The position numbers and the translations under genes are program-made. A stretch of DNA of 49,068 nt from Methylotenera sp. (GTDB lineage Bacteria > Pseudomonadota > Gammaproteobacteria > Burkholderiales > Methylophilaceae). Positions 17,137 through 25,989 of the stretch are shown piece after piece (the stretch's first letter is position 1; the number at the start of each line of letters is the position of its first letter). The notes beneath the pieces are model-generated. The model worked only from the letters and a program-made list of their open reading frames with translations. It was not told where the DNA came from and did not search any database. The stretch covers positions 1-49,068 of the forward strand of contig JANYCB010000116.1 in assembly GCA_025360485.1 (NCBI GenBank), read 5' to 3'.

Positions 17137-18654
17137 TCATATTTTACGACTTACACCAAGATGTAAATAACGCCATACAGCAGCTTTAAGCAATGGTTTA
17201 TGCTGTGGAAGACAAACAACTAGCCAGCCATAAATAGCGAGAGTAATCATAAGCAGCAAAACCATAGTAAAAAACCAAGAAAACGACAAAACTGCACGTT
17301 GACTTAGAAATAAAGAAATTGTCATCAGAGCAATTAGAGGCAGTACTGTCGGTTGATAAGATTTCTGATAAACCTCTTGTAGTGATATTGCAATTGAGCG
17401 ACCATGCACAAAAGTAAGAAATGCAATTGCAAAAAAACTTGATGTCAATAGGTATGCCCAAGCGATACCAATATAACCAAAACTACGAATAAAAAAATAA
17501 CCGAGTGCCATACAAGATGCGGTTCGTAGAACTGACAAGACACTTGTATAAATGGGTTTACCAAGACCATCACTAACTAGTGAAGGTAAATTAGTTAGTG
17601 AGTCAAAAAAAGTGGTGGCAGCAATCAATACTAGAATCTGCGCAGCACTTGAACCAAATATCGAACCAGCCCAATAATGCAACAATTCGCGAGAAAATAT
17701 TGATAGCAATAAACAAAGCGATCCATTCAGATAAATGTAATACCTAGTACTCACTAGATAAATATGGCGCAAATCATCATGTTGGTTATTTGCGGCTAAT
17801 GCGCTGGAAGCAGGGAAAATTACGCGCCCAAGACGATGTATCAAGCCAAATACACGATTGACCAATAAGGAAGGTACTGAGTAAAATGCCACTGTTTGCA
17901 TATTGGATAAGGCACCCAGCAAAAGCTTATCTCCATTTAGGTGAGTAATCTCAGCGATTCTGCTGAAGTATGAATAAGCGCTAAATGATGCTAGTTTGTG
18001 AATGGTATCTTTATCTGGGTAAGCTAATTTCGCAAAGGGTAGTATTTTGCGCACCAAATGTAGCAATAATCCACAATTGACGATACTTAAACCAAGTCGC
18101 ACAACCATAATTTCTACTAGTCCGCCCCCAAAAAGAACTACCAAAACCGTCGATATGGAGGTGAGCGCTCCGAAGGCACTTTCAAACTTTCCTGAAATAT
18201 CATAGCGTTGCAGCGACTGGGGAATACTCAGCAGATATACTTGTATTTGACTGAAGAAGAATGCAAAGGATGCTATCTGAAGCGTAACGCGTGCCACCAC
18301 ATGCAGATTTTCTGGCACGTTAAAGAAAGAACTCACTAGAGTATCAGCAAACATAAAAATACCTAACCCACCTAGCAGGCCAATCATAAAGTAAATAAAG
18401 CCACCAAAGCTGATTACTTGATTTATTTGCTCATGCTCTTCGCGGGCGTGATGCTCAGATAAATACTTAACTGAGCCTGCCGTGACATTGATATCTATTA
18501 ATGCAAAATAGCCAACAACTGCAGTTACTAAGGTAAATAGGCCGTATTCTACCGCACCTAACCGCGACACAATAATTGGCACCGTAAGTAGGGAAGCAAC
18601 AGCAGGCACAATTCCGCCAATGAAATTAGCGATAGATTTTTTTGCAAGACTCAT
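17137..18654 (-). CDS. Oligosaccharide flippase (Wzx-like)
   Basis: This 505-residue polytopic membrane protein starts with LAKKSIANFIGGIVPAVASLLTVPIIVSRLGAVEYGLFTL, the N-terminal signature of the polysaccharide biosynthesis/MOP flippase family. About 12-14 hydrophobic segments extend to the C-terminus. It is expected to move the undecaprenyl-diphosphate-linked repeat unit from the cytoplasmic to the periplasmic side. It lies between epsI and the polymerase-like gene. Confidence 0.9.
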   Translation of the reverse strand: MSLAKKSIANFIGGIVPAVASLLTVPIIVSRLGAVEYGLFTLVTAVVGYFALIDINVTAGSVKYLSEHHAREEHEQINQVISFGGFIYFMIGLLGGLGIFMFADTLVSSFFNVPENLHVVARVTLQIASFAFFFSQIQVYLLSIPQSLQRYDISGKFESAFGALTSISTVLVVLFGGGLVEIMVVRLGLSIVNCGLLLHLVRKILPFAKLAYPDKDTIHKLASFSAYSYFSRIAEITHLNGDKLLLGALSNMQTVAFYSVPSLLVNRVFGLIHRLGRVIFPASSALAANNQHDDLRHIYLVSTRYYIYLNGSLCLLLSIFSRELLHYWAGSIFGSSAAQILVLIAATTFFDSLTNLPSLVSDGLGKPIYTSVLSVLRTASCMALGYFFIRSFGYIGIAWAYLLTSSFFAIAFLTFVHGRSIAISLQEVYQKSYQPTVLPLIALMTISLFLSQRAVLSFSWFFTMVLLLMITLAIYGWLVVCLPQHKPLLKAAVWRYLHLGVSRKI

Positions 18655-18737
18655 AGAAGATTAATGTAAGGTTGATTTAATAAATTACCAATTTAGCTGG
18701 ATGCTAATCTTTTGTTACCATATCTAATAAACATTCA

Positions 18738-19418
18738 TTATAAAGTAGTAGTACCTATTAAGCGCTTTCTGTTTTCAGGGGTTATAGATTGTAATAAGGC
18801 TTTTATAAATCCTTCCTGAAGGGGGTATGCACTAGCCTTTTCTCCCAAGCTGGATACGCGAAATAGCATACCGTCTGGCACTTTTCCAGTCAGGCCGTAT
18901 TTTAGTCGCACCAATTTCCATTTAATGCTATTTACTGCTACTGTACCCCCAATATTAATCCAGTAGATAATCGGTTCGAGCCTGCCACCCATTTGAGCTA
19001 CCAATTTCTTCACTGGGATGACGCCGTAACCTGTATCTAAGCCCTCTATTTCAACTTCCAATATCTGAAAACCTTGCCCTGTATAACATACTTCAGGCTT
19101 ATGAACCTGCATGGAATCGCTCTGATCACCACCGTATGCAATTGAAAGCATAACCCGCTCACCACGTTTGTTGATATAGGTTCTAGAGAGCATTTGATTG
19201 TAAATTTTATTTAAAAGCGCCAATCTTTCAGGGTCTGGCTGAAGCGGGATAATAGACTCATCAATTTTCCAATCTGCAAACTGCTTAGGTATCATGCTCT
19301 CGAGGTTTACTTTTGGTCCTTGATCGGCTATATGTTTGGTCGGCTTAAGTACAACCCCACCACAAACGGCAACAATCATGGCCAAGCCAATCAACAAATT
19401 TTTATTTATTGCCGTCAT
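18738..19418 (-). CDS. epsI: EpsI family protein (exosortase B-associated)
   Basis: EpsI (DUF3485) proteins accompany exosortases, sometimes as a fused domain, and their precise role is unsettled. The ORF track begins at 19466 inside the xrtB gene. The ATG at 19418 (MTAINKNLLIGLAMIVAVCGG) starts 7 bases after the xrtB stop and gives 226 residues with an N-terminal signal anchor. Visible EpsI features are the N-terminal P..F..W region (MIPKQFADWKIDE), MLSIAYGGDQSDSMQVHKPEVCYTGQGF and PVKKLVAQMGGRLEPIIYWINIGG. It is probably periplasmic and acts with XrtB. Confidence 0.92.
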   Translation of the reverse strand: MTAINKNLLIGLAMIVAVCGGVVLKPTKHIADQGPKVNLESMIPKQFADWKIDESIIPLQPDPERLALLNKIYNQMLSRTYINKRGERVMLSIAYGGDQSDSMQVHKPEVCYTGQGFQILEVEIEGLDTGYGVIPVKKLVAQMGGRLEPIIYWINIGGTVAVNSIKWKLVRLKYGLTGKVPDGMLFRVSSLGEKASAYPLQEGFIKALLQSITPENRKRLIGTTTL

Positions 19419-19425
19419 CTGTAAG

Positions 19426-20313
19426 TTACTTCGGCTTCTGTGAAGAATGCCAGTATTTATTTGCATATTGTAGTATGGAATCTACACTCATAATCAAGAT
19501 GAGCGCAACGACAAAAAGCACCATACCTGCAAAACCATGCACAAAGCCCTGTCCTGCGGCATCGCCAAAATAGTAGGTTACAAGTGTGAGTACCATTACG
19601 CGAATAACATTAGCTGTGAATGATATTGGTATGATAAAGATGGCCAAAGTGATGTTGCGAAACAGAGAATCGTGCTTAACTAAATTTAGGTAAAGCAAGC
19701 CTAAAGCCTCTAATGAGATAAGGGTATGCATGCCAGCACATGCATTAGCTACCATTAATTGGTACTGGCCAATTTGCAGTATCACACCAGTACGTGCAAT
19801 TGGGTATCCTAACCAGAATAAAATGTTTTCTACTACGTATGAAACGGCCATCTTCATTGGCAAAGTCACCGCATCGATAAAGACACCAGGTAATGGGATC
19901 ATAAAAAGGATGAAAAATAACGGGAACCACATTGCTTTAAGCGCTGGCATACCGCGTGTGAGAAGCAAAATACCTACAATAACAGGGATTTGTGAGCTAA
20001 TATCCAATAAGATAACATCTTGCGAACGGCCTATAACGTAACAGATTAGGCCAAGTGTGAGGAAAATTCCTCCCCAAATAGGCCAAGTGTGGCTTGCAGA
20101 AGTTGGCCGCAGATATGCACGATTTTGCCAAAATAGAAACAATGTCAACATCAGCACAATTGGACCGTGGCGCTGATCCTCACTGTTCCATAGGCCTATA
20201 GAAAGTGCATAATAGATTGGTGCATAGAGAGCAATAAGACCCAACCAAATCGGCCACCACTCTCGCAACCATTCCGGCAATATTTTATGCTGATCAGCTA
20301 GGGTGCTGGTCAT
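19426..20313 (-). CDS. xrtB: Exosortase B
   Basis: XrtB (EpsH) is a polytopic membrane cysteine transpeptidase-like enzyme that cleaves PEP-CTERM tails. About eight hydrophobic segments are visible. The three catalytic positions are present (numbering from the ORF-track start): Cys195 in ANACAGMHTLISL, Arg241 in FTANVIRVMVL and His262 in GFVHGFAGM. RHGPIVLMLTLFLFW near the N-terminus is also typical. The ORF track starts with a GTG at 20322; the ATG at 20313 is equally good and leaves 8 bases after the upstream stop. It lies between epsG and epsI. The PEP-CTERM genes at 0.8-2.4 kb are probable substrates. Confidence 0.96.
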   Translation of the reverse strand: MTSTLADQHKILPEWLREWWPIWLGLIALYAPIYYALSIGLWNSEDQRHGPIVLMLTLFLFWQNRAYLRPTSASHTWPIWGGIFLTLGLICYVIGRSQDVILLDISSQIPVIVGILLLTRGMPALKAMWFPLFFILFMIPLPGVFIDAVTLPMKMAVSYVVENILFWLGYPIARTGVILQIGQYQLMVANACAGMHTLISLEALGLLYLNLVKHDSLFRNITLAIFIIPISFTANVIRVMVLTLVTYYFGDAAGQGFVHGFAGMVLFVVALILIMSVDSILQYANKYWHSSQKPK

Positions 20314-20321
20314 ATCAATCA

Positions 20322-21218
20322 CTAATAATCGTTAATCACGGCACCGACCACAGTAGCTCCAGTAACGGCTATCTGATTGCGCATCTCAGTAATATCTGAG
20401 AGGCGAGTGTGATTAAGCCTCGAAACCAGTAATGCCCCACCACAACGTGCAACCGTCACTTGAGCATCTGCACTGTTATTCGCAGGGGCCGCATCGACAA
20501 GAATGACATCATATTTGCTCTTGGTGTAGTTTAAAAAATGTGAAAAACGGAGGCGGTTTAGCAGCTCTTGAGGATTAGGAGGTGGGGTGCCGGCACCGAG
20601 TACAGAAAGATCTTCAAAATACGGCACCTTGCTGACAACATCTATACCTGCACGGCCCGCAATGATATCCGAAAGCCCACGGCTTTGTATCAGGTTAAAT
20701 ATCTTATGCTGCCGCGGAGCACGCATATTGGCATCAACCAACAGCGTGCGCTCGCCCAGCTGTGAGAACATTACCGCCAGGTTGGCCGCCAAGTAACTGA
20801 CACCCTCACCACCAGAAGAGCTAACGATAGCTAAGGACTTATTTCTTTCGTTGAACCAGCGCATCATAAGTTGGCTTCGCAGGGCGCGCAAAGCTTCTAC
20901 CTGTTTACTGAAAGGTTGGTAGGCAGCCACGAGTTCTTCACTATAATTACCTTGGCCAGTTTGTAGGTATGGGTAGCTGAATTGCAGCGCGAGCACTTGA
21001 CTGATATCAGCCTGAGTAATTAGGCCAAGCTTCAGCGCAGCATCACCAAATAACATACCTGTCTCTTGCTGAACACGGAGAATTTTATCCGTGTCCTCAA
21101 AGGATATTTTGCCTAGCTGCAGCAGCAACCGCCCAATTTTCCCTGCGCGCTCTTGATCCCTGGAGACTGACGAATTTAAAAGTGAAAGATTTTTATCTTG
21201 CGACGACATATTCTTCAT
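20322..21218 (-). CDS. epsG: EpsG-like chain-length tyrosine-kinase-type ATPase
   Basis: This 298-residue protein has two parts. Residues ~25-90 resemble the GspE/MshE N-terminal domain (LLLQLGKISFEDTDKIL..ALKLGLITQADISQVLALQF). Residues ~105-298 resemble the BY-kinase/MinD-like ATPase partner of Wzz proteins (SSSGGEGVSYLAANLAVMFSQLGERTLLVDANMRAPRQHKIF and VILVDAAP). The P-loop Lys is missing: the sequence reads GEGVS where GxGKS/T is normal. There is also no C-terminal tyrosine cluster. It probably regulates polymer length with EpsF. It overlaps epsF by four bases (ATGA). Confidence 0.9.
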   Translation of the reverse strand: MKNMSSQDKNLSLLNSSVSRDQERAGKIGRLLLQLGKISFEDTDKILRVQQETGMLFGDAALKLGLITQADISQVLALQFSYPYLQTGQGNYSEELVAAYQPFSKQVEALRALRSQLMMRWFNERNKSLAIVSSSGGEGVSYLAANLAVMFSQLGERTLLVDANMRAPRQHKIFNLIQSRGLSDIIAGRAGIDVVSKVPYFEDLSVLGAGTPPPNPQELLNRLRFSHFLNYTKSKYDVILVDAAPANNSADAQVTVARCGGALLVSRLNHTRLSDITEMRNQIAVTGATVVGAVINDY

Positions 21219-22618
21219 ACCACCTTAAGCAGACGGTTTGACAATTGCGTAAGCTGCCCACCACTTTTTTGGGTGGGCTTAGGACCAATCATAGTGAATA
21301 CTGGTATTTCGAGCAGATTGCTGAGGTCGTCTCGGCTGCGCACTCGTCTGTCCATCATTTCAGCGAGCAGTGCAAGACAGAGTCCTACTATAGTACCCAG
21401 TATTATGGATAACAGGATATTATAGAAAACCTTTGGACTTGCTGGACTCTGTGGAGGAGTGGCAGGGTTAAGCACAGCCACATCGGTTTGATTTGCATTG
21501 CCTTCAATTGAAGCCTGTGTGAAGCGCTGACTGGCAGCGTCCATGGCGTGCTGAGCATTCTCCACATCCCGCTGCAGCACAGAGAGCTCATCCCTTGAGA
21601 GATTAAGCTCTAGTACACGCGCTTTCTGGGCGGCCAATGCGGCTTTTAGTTGGGCCTCACGCTGTTGGTAAATACGTGCGGTACCGCCAATACTGCTGCT
21701 GACATTGCGAGTTTCCTGTTGCAACAGATTTTTAAGCTTATCCAGCTCTTCTTTTGAGGCTTGGTATTGTGGGTGATTTTCCCCTACGCGCTGTGATAGC
21801 TCTGAAAGTTTGGATTCTGCACGAGAAATATCAACCTTTAAATTCTGCACAACTGGGTTAGCTGTTACGTCTGGAGAGGCTAATCCATTGCCGCCGGCGC
21901 TTTGTTGGCGCGATGTGGATTCAATAGCTTGTGACTGTGCAGCGACCAACTGTGCAGAGAGGTCATTCAAACGGGTATTTTCTACGTCCAGACTACTCGT
22001 TATATTGGTCAGCCCTTTTTCTTGCTGATATTTTGAAATCTTGGCTTGAGCCGTTTCTAAATTCGCACGCAGCTCTTTGGTCTGCTGTCCCAAAAAACTT
22101 GCTGCCTTTTGTGCAGGATCAACCTTGAGCTTAAGGCTGGTTTGGATATAGGCATTTGCAAAGCCGTTCGCTACGGCAGCAGCAAACTCGGGATCAGCAC
22201 CAGTGAAAGAAATTTCAATGACGCTACTTTCACGTGATGGTTTGACATCTAATCCTTGCAGCAGCCGATCCGCAAACCAGGTATGAATATCGCCTTTACC
22301 TTTGGTAGCATTATCAAACTGCTTTTGCGCAGCAGTACTTTCGGTGAATTTAAGTTGATCGACAACCTTGATGGCAACGTTGCGACTGGTGATGATGTCG
22401 TTCTGAGTGGCCATATAACCAGGCATTAATTGCGCTGGCAAAACAACACCTGTCACTGGGTCCATACCCTTATAGTTAAGCACCAGAGAAGTGGTTGCTG
22501 TGTAGGTTTTAGGAAGAGATAAACTGACAATGACCGTTGCCAGCACGATCAGGGAAAATGTAATTAATATGATCTTGTAGCGAGCTCTCAGAATGAGCAA
22601 AAACTGAGTGAAATTCAT
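21215..22618 (-). CDS. epsF: Chain-length determinant protein EpsF (Wzz/PCP family)
   Basis: This 467-residue polysaccharide co-polymerase has a membrane segment at ~residues 15-35 (RYKIILITFSLIVLATVIVSL) and a long periplasmic part with coiled-coil helices (~165-370). A Pro-rich stretch (LNPATPPQSPASPKVF) precedes the second membrane segment (~400-420). The C-terminal cytoplasmic tail includes RRVRSRDDLSNLLEIPVFTMIG. It sets polymer length and links the inner membrane assembly to the EpsE export pore. It is 8 bases after epsE and overlaps epsG. Confidence 0.94.
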   Translation of the reverse strand: MNFTQFLLILRARYKIILITFSLIVLATVIVSLSLPKTYTATTSLVLNYKGMDPVTGVVLPAQLMPGYMATQNDIITSRNVAIKVVDQLKFTESTAAQKQFDNATKGKGDIHTWFADRLLQGLDVKPSRESSVIEISFTGADPEFAAAVANGFANAYIQTSLKLKVDPAQKAASFLGQQTKELRANLETAQAKISKYQQEKGLTNITSSLDVENTRLNDLSAQLVAAQSQAIESTSRQQSAGGNGLASPDVTANPVVQNLKVDISRAESKLSELSQRVGENHPQYQASKEELDKLKNLLQQETRNVSSSIGGTARIYQQREAQLKAALAAQKARVLELNLSRDELSVLQRDVENAQHAMDAASQRFTQASIEGNANQTDVAVLNPATPPQSPASPKVFYNILLSIILGTIVGLCLALLAEMMDRRVRSRDDLSNLLEIPVFTMIGPKPTQKSGGQLTQLSNRLLKVV

Positions 22619-22626
22619 GTGCGTTC

Positions 22627-23685
22627 CTAGAACAGACTTTCTTGAACGTATAGTACATCATCTGGCTGTATAGGATCGCTCAGCGCAGGATGTAACTCTA
22701 GCGTATCACCCTTAGCATTGCGGCGATTGAGTTTAATATTGCGTTGCGTGCCACGCAAAGTAGGGCCACCCCCTTGCGCAAGCGCCTGCATTACGGTCAT
22801 ACCACGCTCGATACGATAAGAGCCTGGGCGCTGCGCTTCACCATAGATATAGAACATGGGTGCATGTGGTACATAAATGCTATCACCACTCGCCAATTCT
22901 ATATTGGCAGCGTTATCCCCTGTGCGAAACAGGCTGTCGACATCCACATCAAAGCGATTGATTTTGCCATCTCTTACCGTGGTAACTGTAATCGTGTCTG
23001 AACCTGTGGGGCTTACGCCGCCAGCAACGCTAAGAAAATCAGCCACGGTACGTACGCCGCCGACAACAGCGTATTTACCTGGGCGCAGCACCTGACCCAT
23101 CACTGAGATATCACGTGAATGTACAAAAACAACCTCTCCGCCAGAGAGAATGATGCCCTTCATACCGTCGGCTTTACCCACAATCTTCTGCAAGTCGTAT
23201 TCGACCTTACCAGTTGCACTGACGATAGTCACCAGATCAGACCCATCCGGCGTTACACCACCAACGAGCGCGAGCAAATCTGCGAGATTTGTTGTCCGCT
23301 CAAGTGGATAACGTCCAGGCTTAAAAACGCTGCCTAATACGGAAACCAACTTACTTTGAAACTGTGTCACTAGGATATTAACTTGAGGCTTCTTTATGAA
23401 GCTCCCTTTTTCCAGTAAATCTGCAATTCTCTTTTCTGCAGCAAACGTGGACATTCCGCCAATTTTGACTTGGCCAATCAATGGGAAGCTAATAATATCG
23501 CCTTCTGCAATCCGCGTTTCGAGTGTTAGGTCGGGATTATTGAACACGGTAATCTTTACCAAATCACCTGCACCTAAGACATAGTTGGGTTCTTGTGCCG
23601 AAACGGTATTCAGCCAAGCTCCCATTATCAAAGCCATGATGCATGTTAAAAAGTATCTCATTATTTTACCTACCATTTTCACCAT
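22627..23685 (-). CDS. epsE: Polysaccharide export protein EpsE (Wza family)
   Basis: This 352-residue exported protein has a signal peptide (ending NTVSA before QEPNYVLGAGD) and the Poly_export domain (VLGAGDLVKITVFNNPDLTLETRIAEGDIISFPLIGQVKIGG). Three SLBB-like repeats follow: KLVSVLGSVFKPGRYPL, ISVMGQVLRPGKYAV and FYIYGEAQRPGSYRI. It is the periplasmic/outer-membrane export channel component for EPS. No lipobox cysteine is seen, unlike E. coli Wza. A later start at MRYFLTC (residue 9) is possible. Confidence 0.95.
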   Translation of the reverse strand: MVKMVGKIMRYFLTCIMALIMGAWLNTVSAQEPNYVLGAGDLVKITVFNNPDLTLETRIAEGDIISFPLIGQVKIGGMSTFAAEKRIADLLEKGSFIKKPQVNILVTQFQSKLVSVLGSVFKPGRYPLERTTNLADLLALVGGVTPDGSDLVTIVSATGKVEYDLQKIVGKADGMKGIILSGGEVVFVHSRDISVMGQVLRPGKYAVVGGVRTVADFLSVAGGVSPTGSDTITVTTVRDGKINRFDVDVDSLFRTGDNAANIELASGDSIYVPHAPMFYIYGEAQRPGSYRIERGMTVMQALAQGGGPTLRGTQRNIKLNRRNAKGDTLELHPALSDPIQPDDVLYVQESLF

Positions 23686-23743
23686 CCAAGCATATTAGCA
23701 GAAAAGAGCAACGACATACGCTTCCAGCCGCTTCCCATATTGG

Positions 23744-24769
23744 TTACAGACCAGACAAACCCTTCTCGATGTGACTTTCAACCTTACCATTGTCTGGTGA
23801 CTTTGCGACATCTGCAGCATTAGTTGGTTCAGTAGTGGTAACCTGTTTTTCTTGCTCAGTGGGCTTAGCGGCTTGAGGACTTGCATTGGTACCAGCGATA
23901 GCGGCATATTTCTTATCGATGTATTCAATCTTGGCAATACTGCGTAGGCGCGCTAATTCAGCCTCAGCTGATTGTTTGCGCTTCTGTCCAGAAAGTATGC
24001 GTTCTATTAGCGGTTTTGAGTCTGACTCGGAGATGGGCAAGTCCTTTATTTCATTTATGCGACCAACTACAATGCGACCGTTGGAGTTGATGAAAATTAA
24101 ATCGCCGACAACCATTTTGGAAAGCTTGCTGAGTAATTCTGGCGGTAATGATTCTGCCGCATGTGCCGCCTGGGCGCGAGCGTACTTGATTTGATGCGCT
24201 CCCAACCATTGCGTCACATTTTCCAACGCCTTGGCCGAATCGCTCAGCGTCTGAAGCTCTTGGGCATTGCCCGCCTCGATTGCAAATGCCAGCTCATCCA
24301 TCACGTAAATCTTGCGATTCGCAAAAATATTTGGATTTTTGGTACGATAATCAGTGATTTCAGCCTCTGTCGGCTTGGCTAATGAGGAGACTTTATCTTC
24401 AAGGTAAGCTTGAGCAAGAATCTGCATCTTGGCATTTTCAATGGCTTGCATCACGCGCGGATTGCGATCTAACTTAGTTTTGAGCGCTTCCTGAACAAGA
24501 ATCTGGCGATCTAAAAGTCTCTGCGCAATCTGTTTCCCAGCTTCCTCCTGTTGGCCAGGCTGAATATGAGCGCGCTGGAGTTCATCATTAAGTTGGAGTA
24601 CTGTAATTTCATCATCATTGACACGTATGATTGACTGACTAGCTTTTTCTTCGCTATTCTTTTTACCGCAAGAAGTCATTAAGCCGAGGATTACAAGCAT
24701 AAGCGCGACTTTAGCAATTCGATCGAACGGTGTAGCGAACAAACGCTTTGTTTCGTAGTTCATTAGCAT
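23744..24769 (-). CDS. epsD: EpsD family peptidyl-prolyl cis-trans isomerase lipoprotein
   Basis: This 341-residue SurA/parvulin-like protein is a predicted lipoprotein with lipobox LMTSC (Cys34). The SurA-like N-terminal region (IIRVNDDEITVLQLNDELQR, LDRQILVQEALKTKLDRNPRVMQAIENAKMQILAQAYLEDKV) and a PPIase-like region (~160-280) follow, then a Pro/Thr/Lys tail without homology. It probably helps fold or assemble the export machinery in the periplasm. The start may be the second ATG (MNYETKR). A palindrome like those of the PEP-CTERM genes lies about 100 bases upstream. Confidence 0.9.
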   Translation of the reverse strand: MLMNYETKRLFATPFDRIAKVALMLVILGLMTSCGKKNSEEKASQSIIRVNDDEITVLQLNDELQRAHIQPGQQEEAGKQIAQRLLDRQILVQEALKTKLDRNPRVMQAIENAKMQILAQAYLEDKVSSLAKPTEAEITDYRTKNPNIFANRKIYVMDELAFAIEAGNAQELQTLSDSAKALENVTQWLGAHQIKYARAQAAHAAESLPPELLSKLSKMVVGDLIFINSNGRIVVGRINEIKDLPISESDSKPLIERILSGQKRKQSAEAELARLRSIAKIEYIDKKYAAIAGTNASPQAAKPTEQEKQVTTTEPTNAADVAKSPDNGKVESHIEKGLSGL

Positions 24770-24872
24770 CCCTTATTAAAACTTAAAATTCAAGAAAAGC
24801 ACTCAACTAATCTTGAAAAGATCTAGTAGATGTCATTTTTACATTTTTTACATGTACAAGCAATGCAACAAA

Positions 24873-24888
24873 TAGCCTGTAAGGGCTA
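24873..24888 (-). promoter_or_regulatory. Fourth copy of the PEP-CTERM-type palindrome, upstream of epsD
   Basis: TAGCCTGTAAGGGCTA is a clean inverted repeat (TAGCC..GGCTA). It matches the pattern TAGCc-N6-GGCTA/GAGCTA found upstream of the three exported-protein genes at 0.5-2.5 kb. It overlaps the stop codon of the TIGR03790-type gene and lies in the 116-base gap before epsD. The -35/-10 spacing of the other copies is not preserved here, so promoter linkage is less sure. Confidence 0.5.
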
Positions 24889-25944
24889 TTCATGCGCATA
24901 AGGTGCCGCTAACGGTTCACCTATAAAAAGCCCTTGAGCAGGCCAAGCCACACTCTTCCAGTAGGCTTCAACCGCAGTCGCACCGTTTACATACCATTTG
25001 AGTAACACCAAAGGATTGGGAAATTTTTGCCAATAGTTACATGGCTCCGATACCGTGCCATAGCTGGCCGTCGCCCCAGCATCCAGCCAACGCAGTATAC
25101 TCATCTGGTTTTTGCCGTACAAATCTCCGCCTGTGGAAGTCAGGTGGTCAGCTAAAGCACCTGGAAGGAAATTAAGGGAGTCCAGCGCATCAACCCAAGC
25201 CAGCCCAGTCTGATAGATCATGATATCGCGCGCACCGACCAGCTTATCAGATTTAATGTTCATCACAGCAAGGCCACTACGAGGAATATTCAAGCCAGAA
25301 GGCGGAAAAAATCGGGAACGGGTATTGCGATTTGCATCAGAAGTCGTCAGGTAGTAAGCAGTAGATCGGAACACGCCAGCATCACTTTGTACGCCATGGT
25401 CGATTATGGACTTAGCACGCGGAAATGAGTCAGTGGGCAGTAGCATCGTCAAACGAATACCATAATCATCGAACGGCTTCTTGGATGCCGAGTTAAAATA
25501 AAGGCTTGGCTTACCTGCAGCACAGGTATTTTTGCATTGCTCAGCATCGTAGCCAAAAGTAAGCGCGGCCGTGATGGAGTTGCACTCAACAGCATAAGGC
25601 GCCGTCCATGCAAGCAATATCACTTGCTCAGCTGGGTTAAGTTGTGTTTCAATTTCCCACTTCAAACGGGTGAATTCACTGGCTGATAGCTTGGGATGCG
25701 CATCTGAAATCTTGACATGCACGATATTTTTGGTGGGGATCCCACGTGCAATACGATAATACTCGGCTATTTTGACGCTATTGGCATCAGCATCATTGAT
25801 GACCAATGCAACATTATTTGGGCCCAGCTCACTACTTTTGGCAGAAAAACTACTTTCTACGCCAGCTAGCAGAACACAACTCTGTATTAGAAGAAAAAAT
25901 AATGCAAGAAAGCCTACTTTATCAGGCAAACTAAAATGGCTCAA
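24886..25944 (-). CDS. TIGR03790 family protein
   Basis: This 352-residue exported protein has an N-terminal hydrophobic signal (ALFFLLIQSCVLLAG). A family-typical segment follows (ELGPNNVALVINDADANSVKIAEYYRIARGIPTKNIVHVKI), then ILLAWTAPYAVECNSITAALTFGYD, TAYYLTTSDAN, a central MIYQTGLAWVDALDSLNFLPGALADHLTSTGG, and a GATASYGTVSEPCNYWQKFPNPLVL end. I recognise it as the TIGR03790 family, which occurs with exosortase/EPS loci and in other contexts. The fold and activity are unknown to me. It lies between epsL and epsD. Confidence 0.85.
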   Translation of the reverse strand: MSHFSLPDKVGFLALFFLLIQSCVLLAGVESSFSAKSSELGPNNVALVINDADANSVKIAEYYRIARGIPTKNIVHVKISDAHPKLSASEFTRLKWEIETQLNPAEQVILLAWTAPYAVECNSITAALTFGYDAEQCKNTCAAGKPSLYFNSASKKPFDDYGIRLTMLLPTDSFPRAKSIIDHGVQSDAGVFRSTAYYLTTSDANRNTRSRFFPPSGLNIPRSGLAVMNIKSDKLVGARDIMIYQTGLAWVDALDSLNFLPGALADHLTSTGGDLYGKNQMSILRWLDAGATASYGTVSEPCNYWQKFPNPLVLLKWYVNGATAVEAYWKSVAWPAQGLFIGEPLAAPYAHE

Positions 25945-25989
25945 TTAGAAATTAGCGCTAACCTGCCGAAGATTGAAAATTGAGCCCAC

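Noticed and set aside
25951-25964. Short palindrome TTAGCGCTAA upstream of the TIGR03790-type gene
   Set aside because: Short and unlike the PEP-CTERM palindrome; expected by chance in a window of this size.
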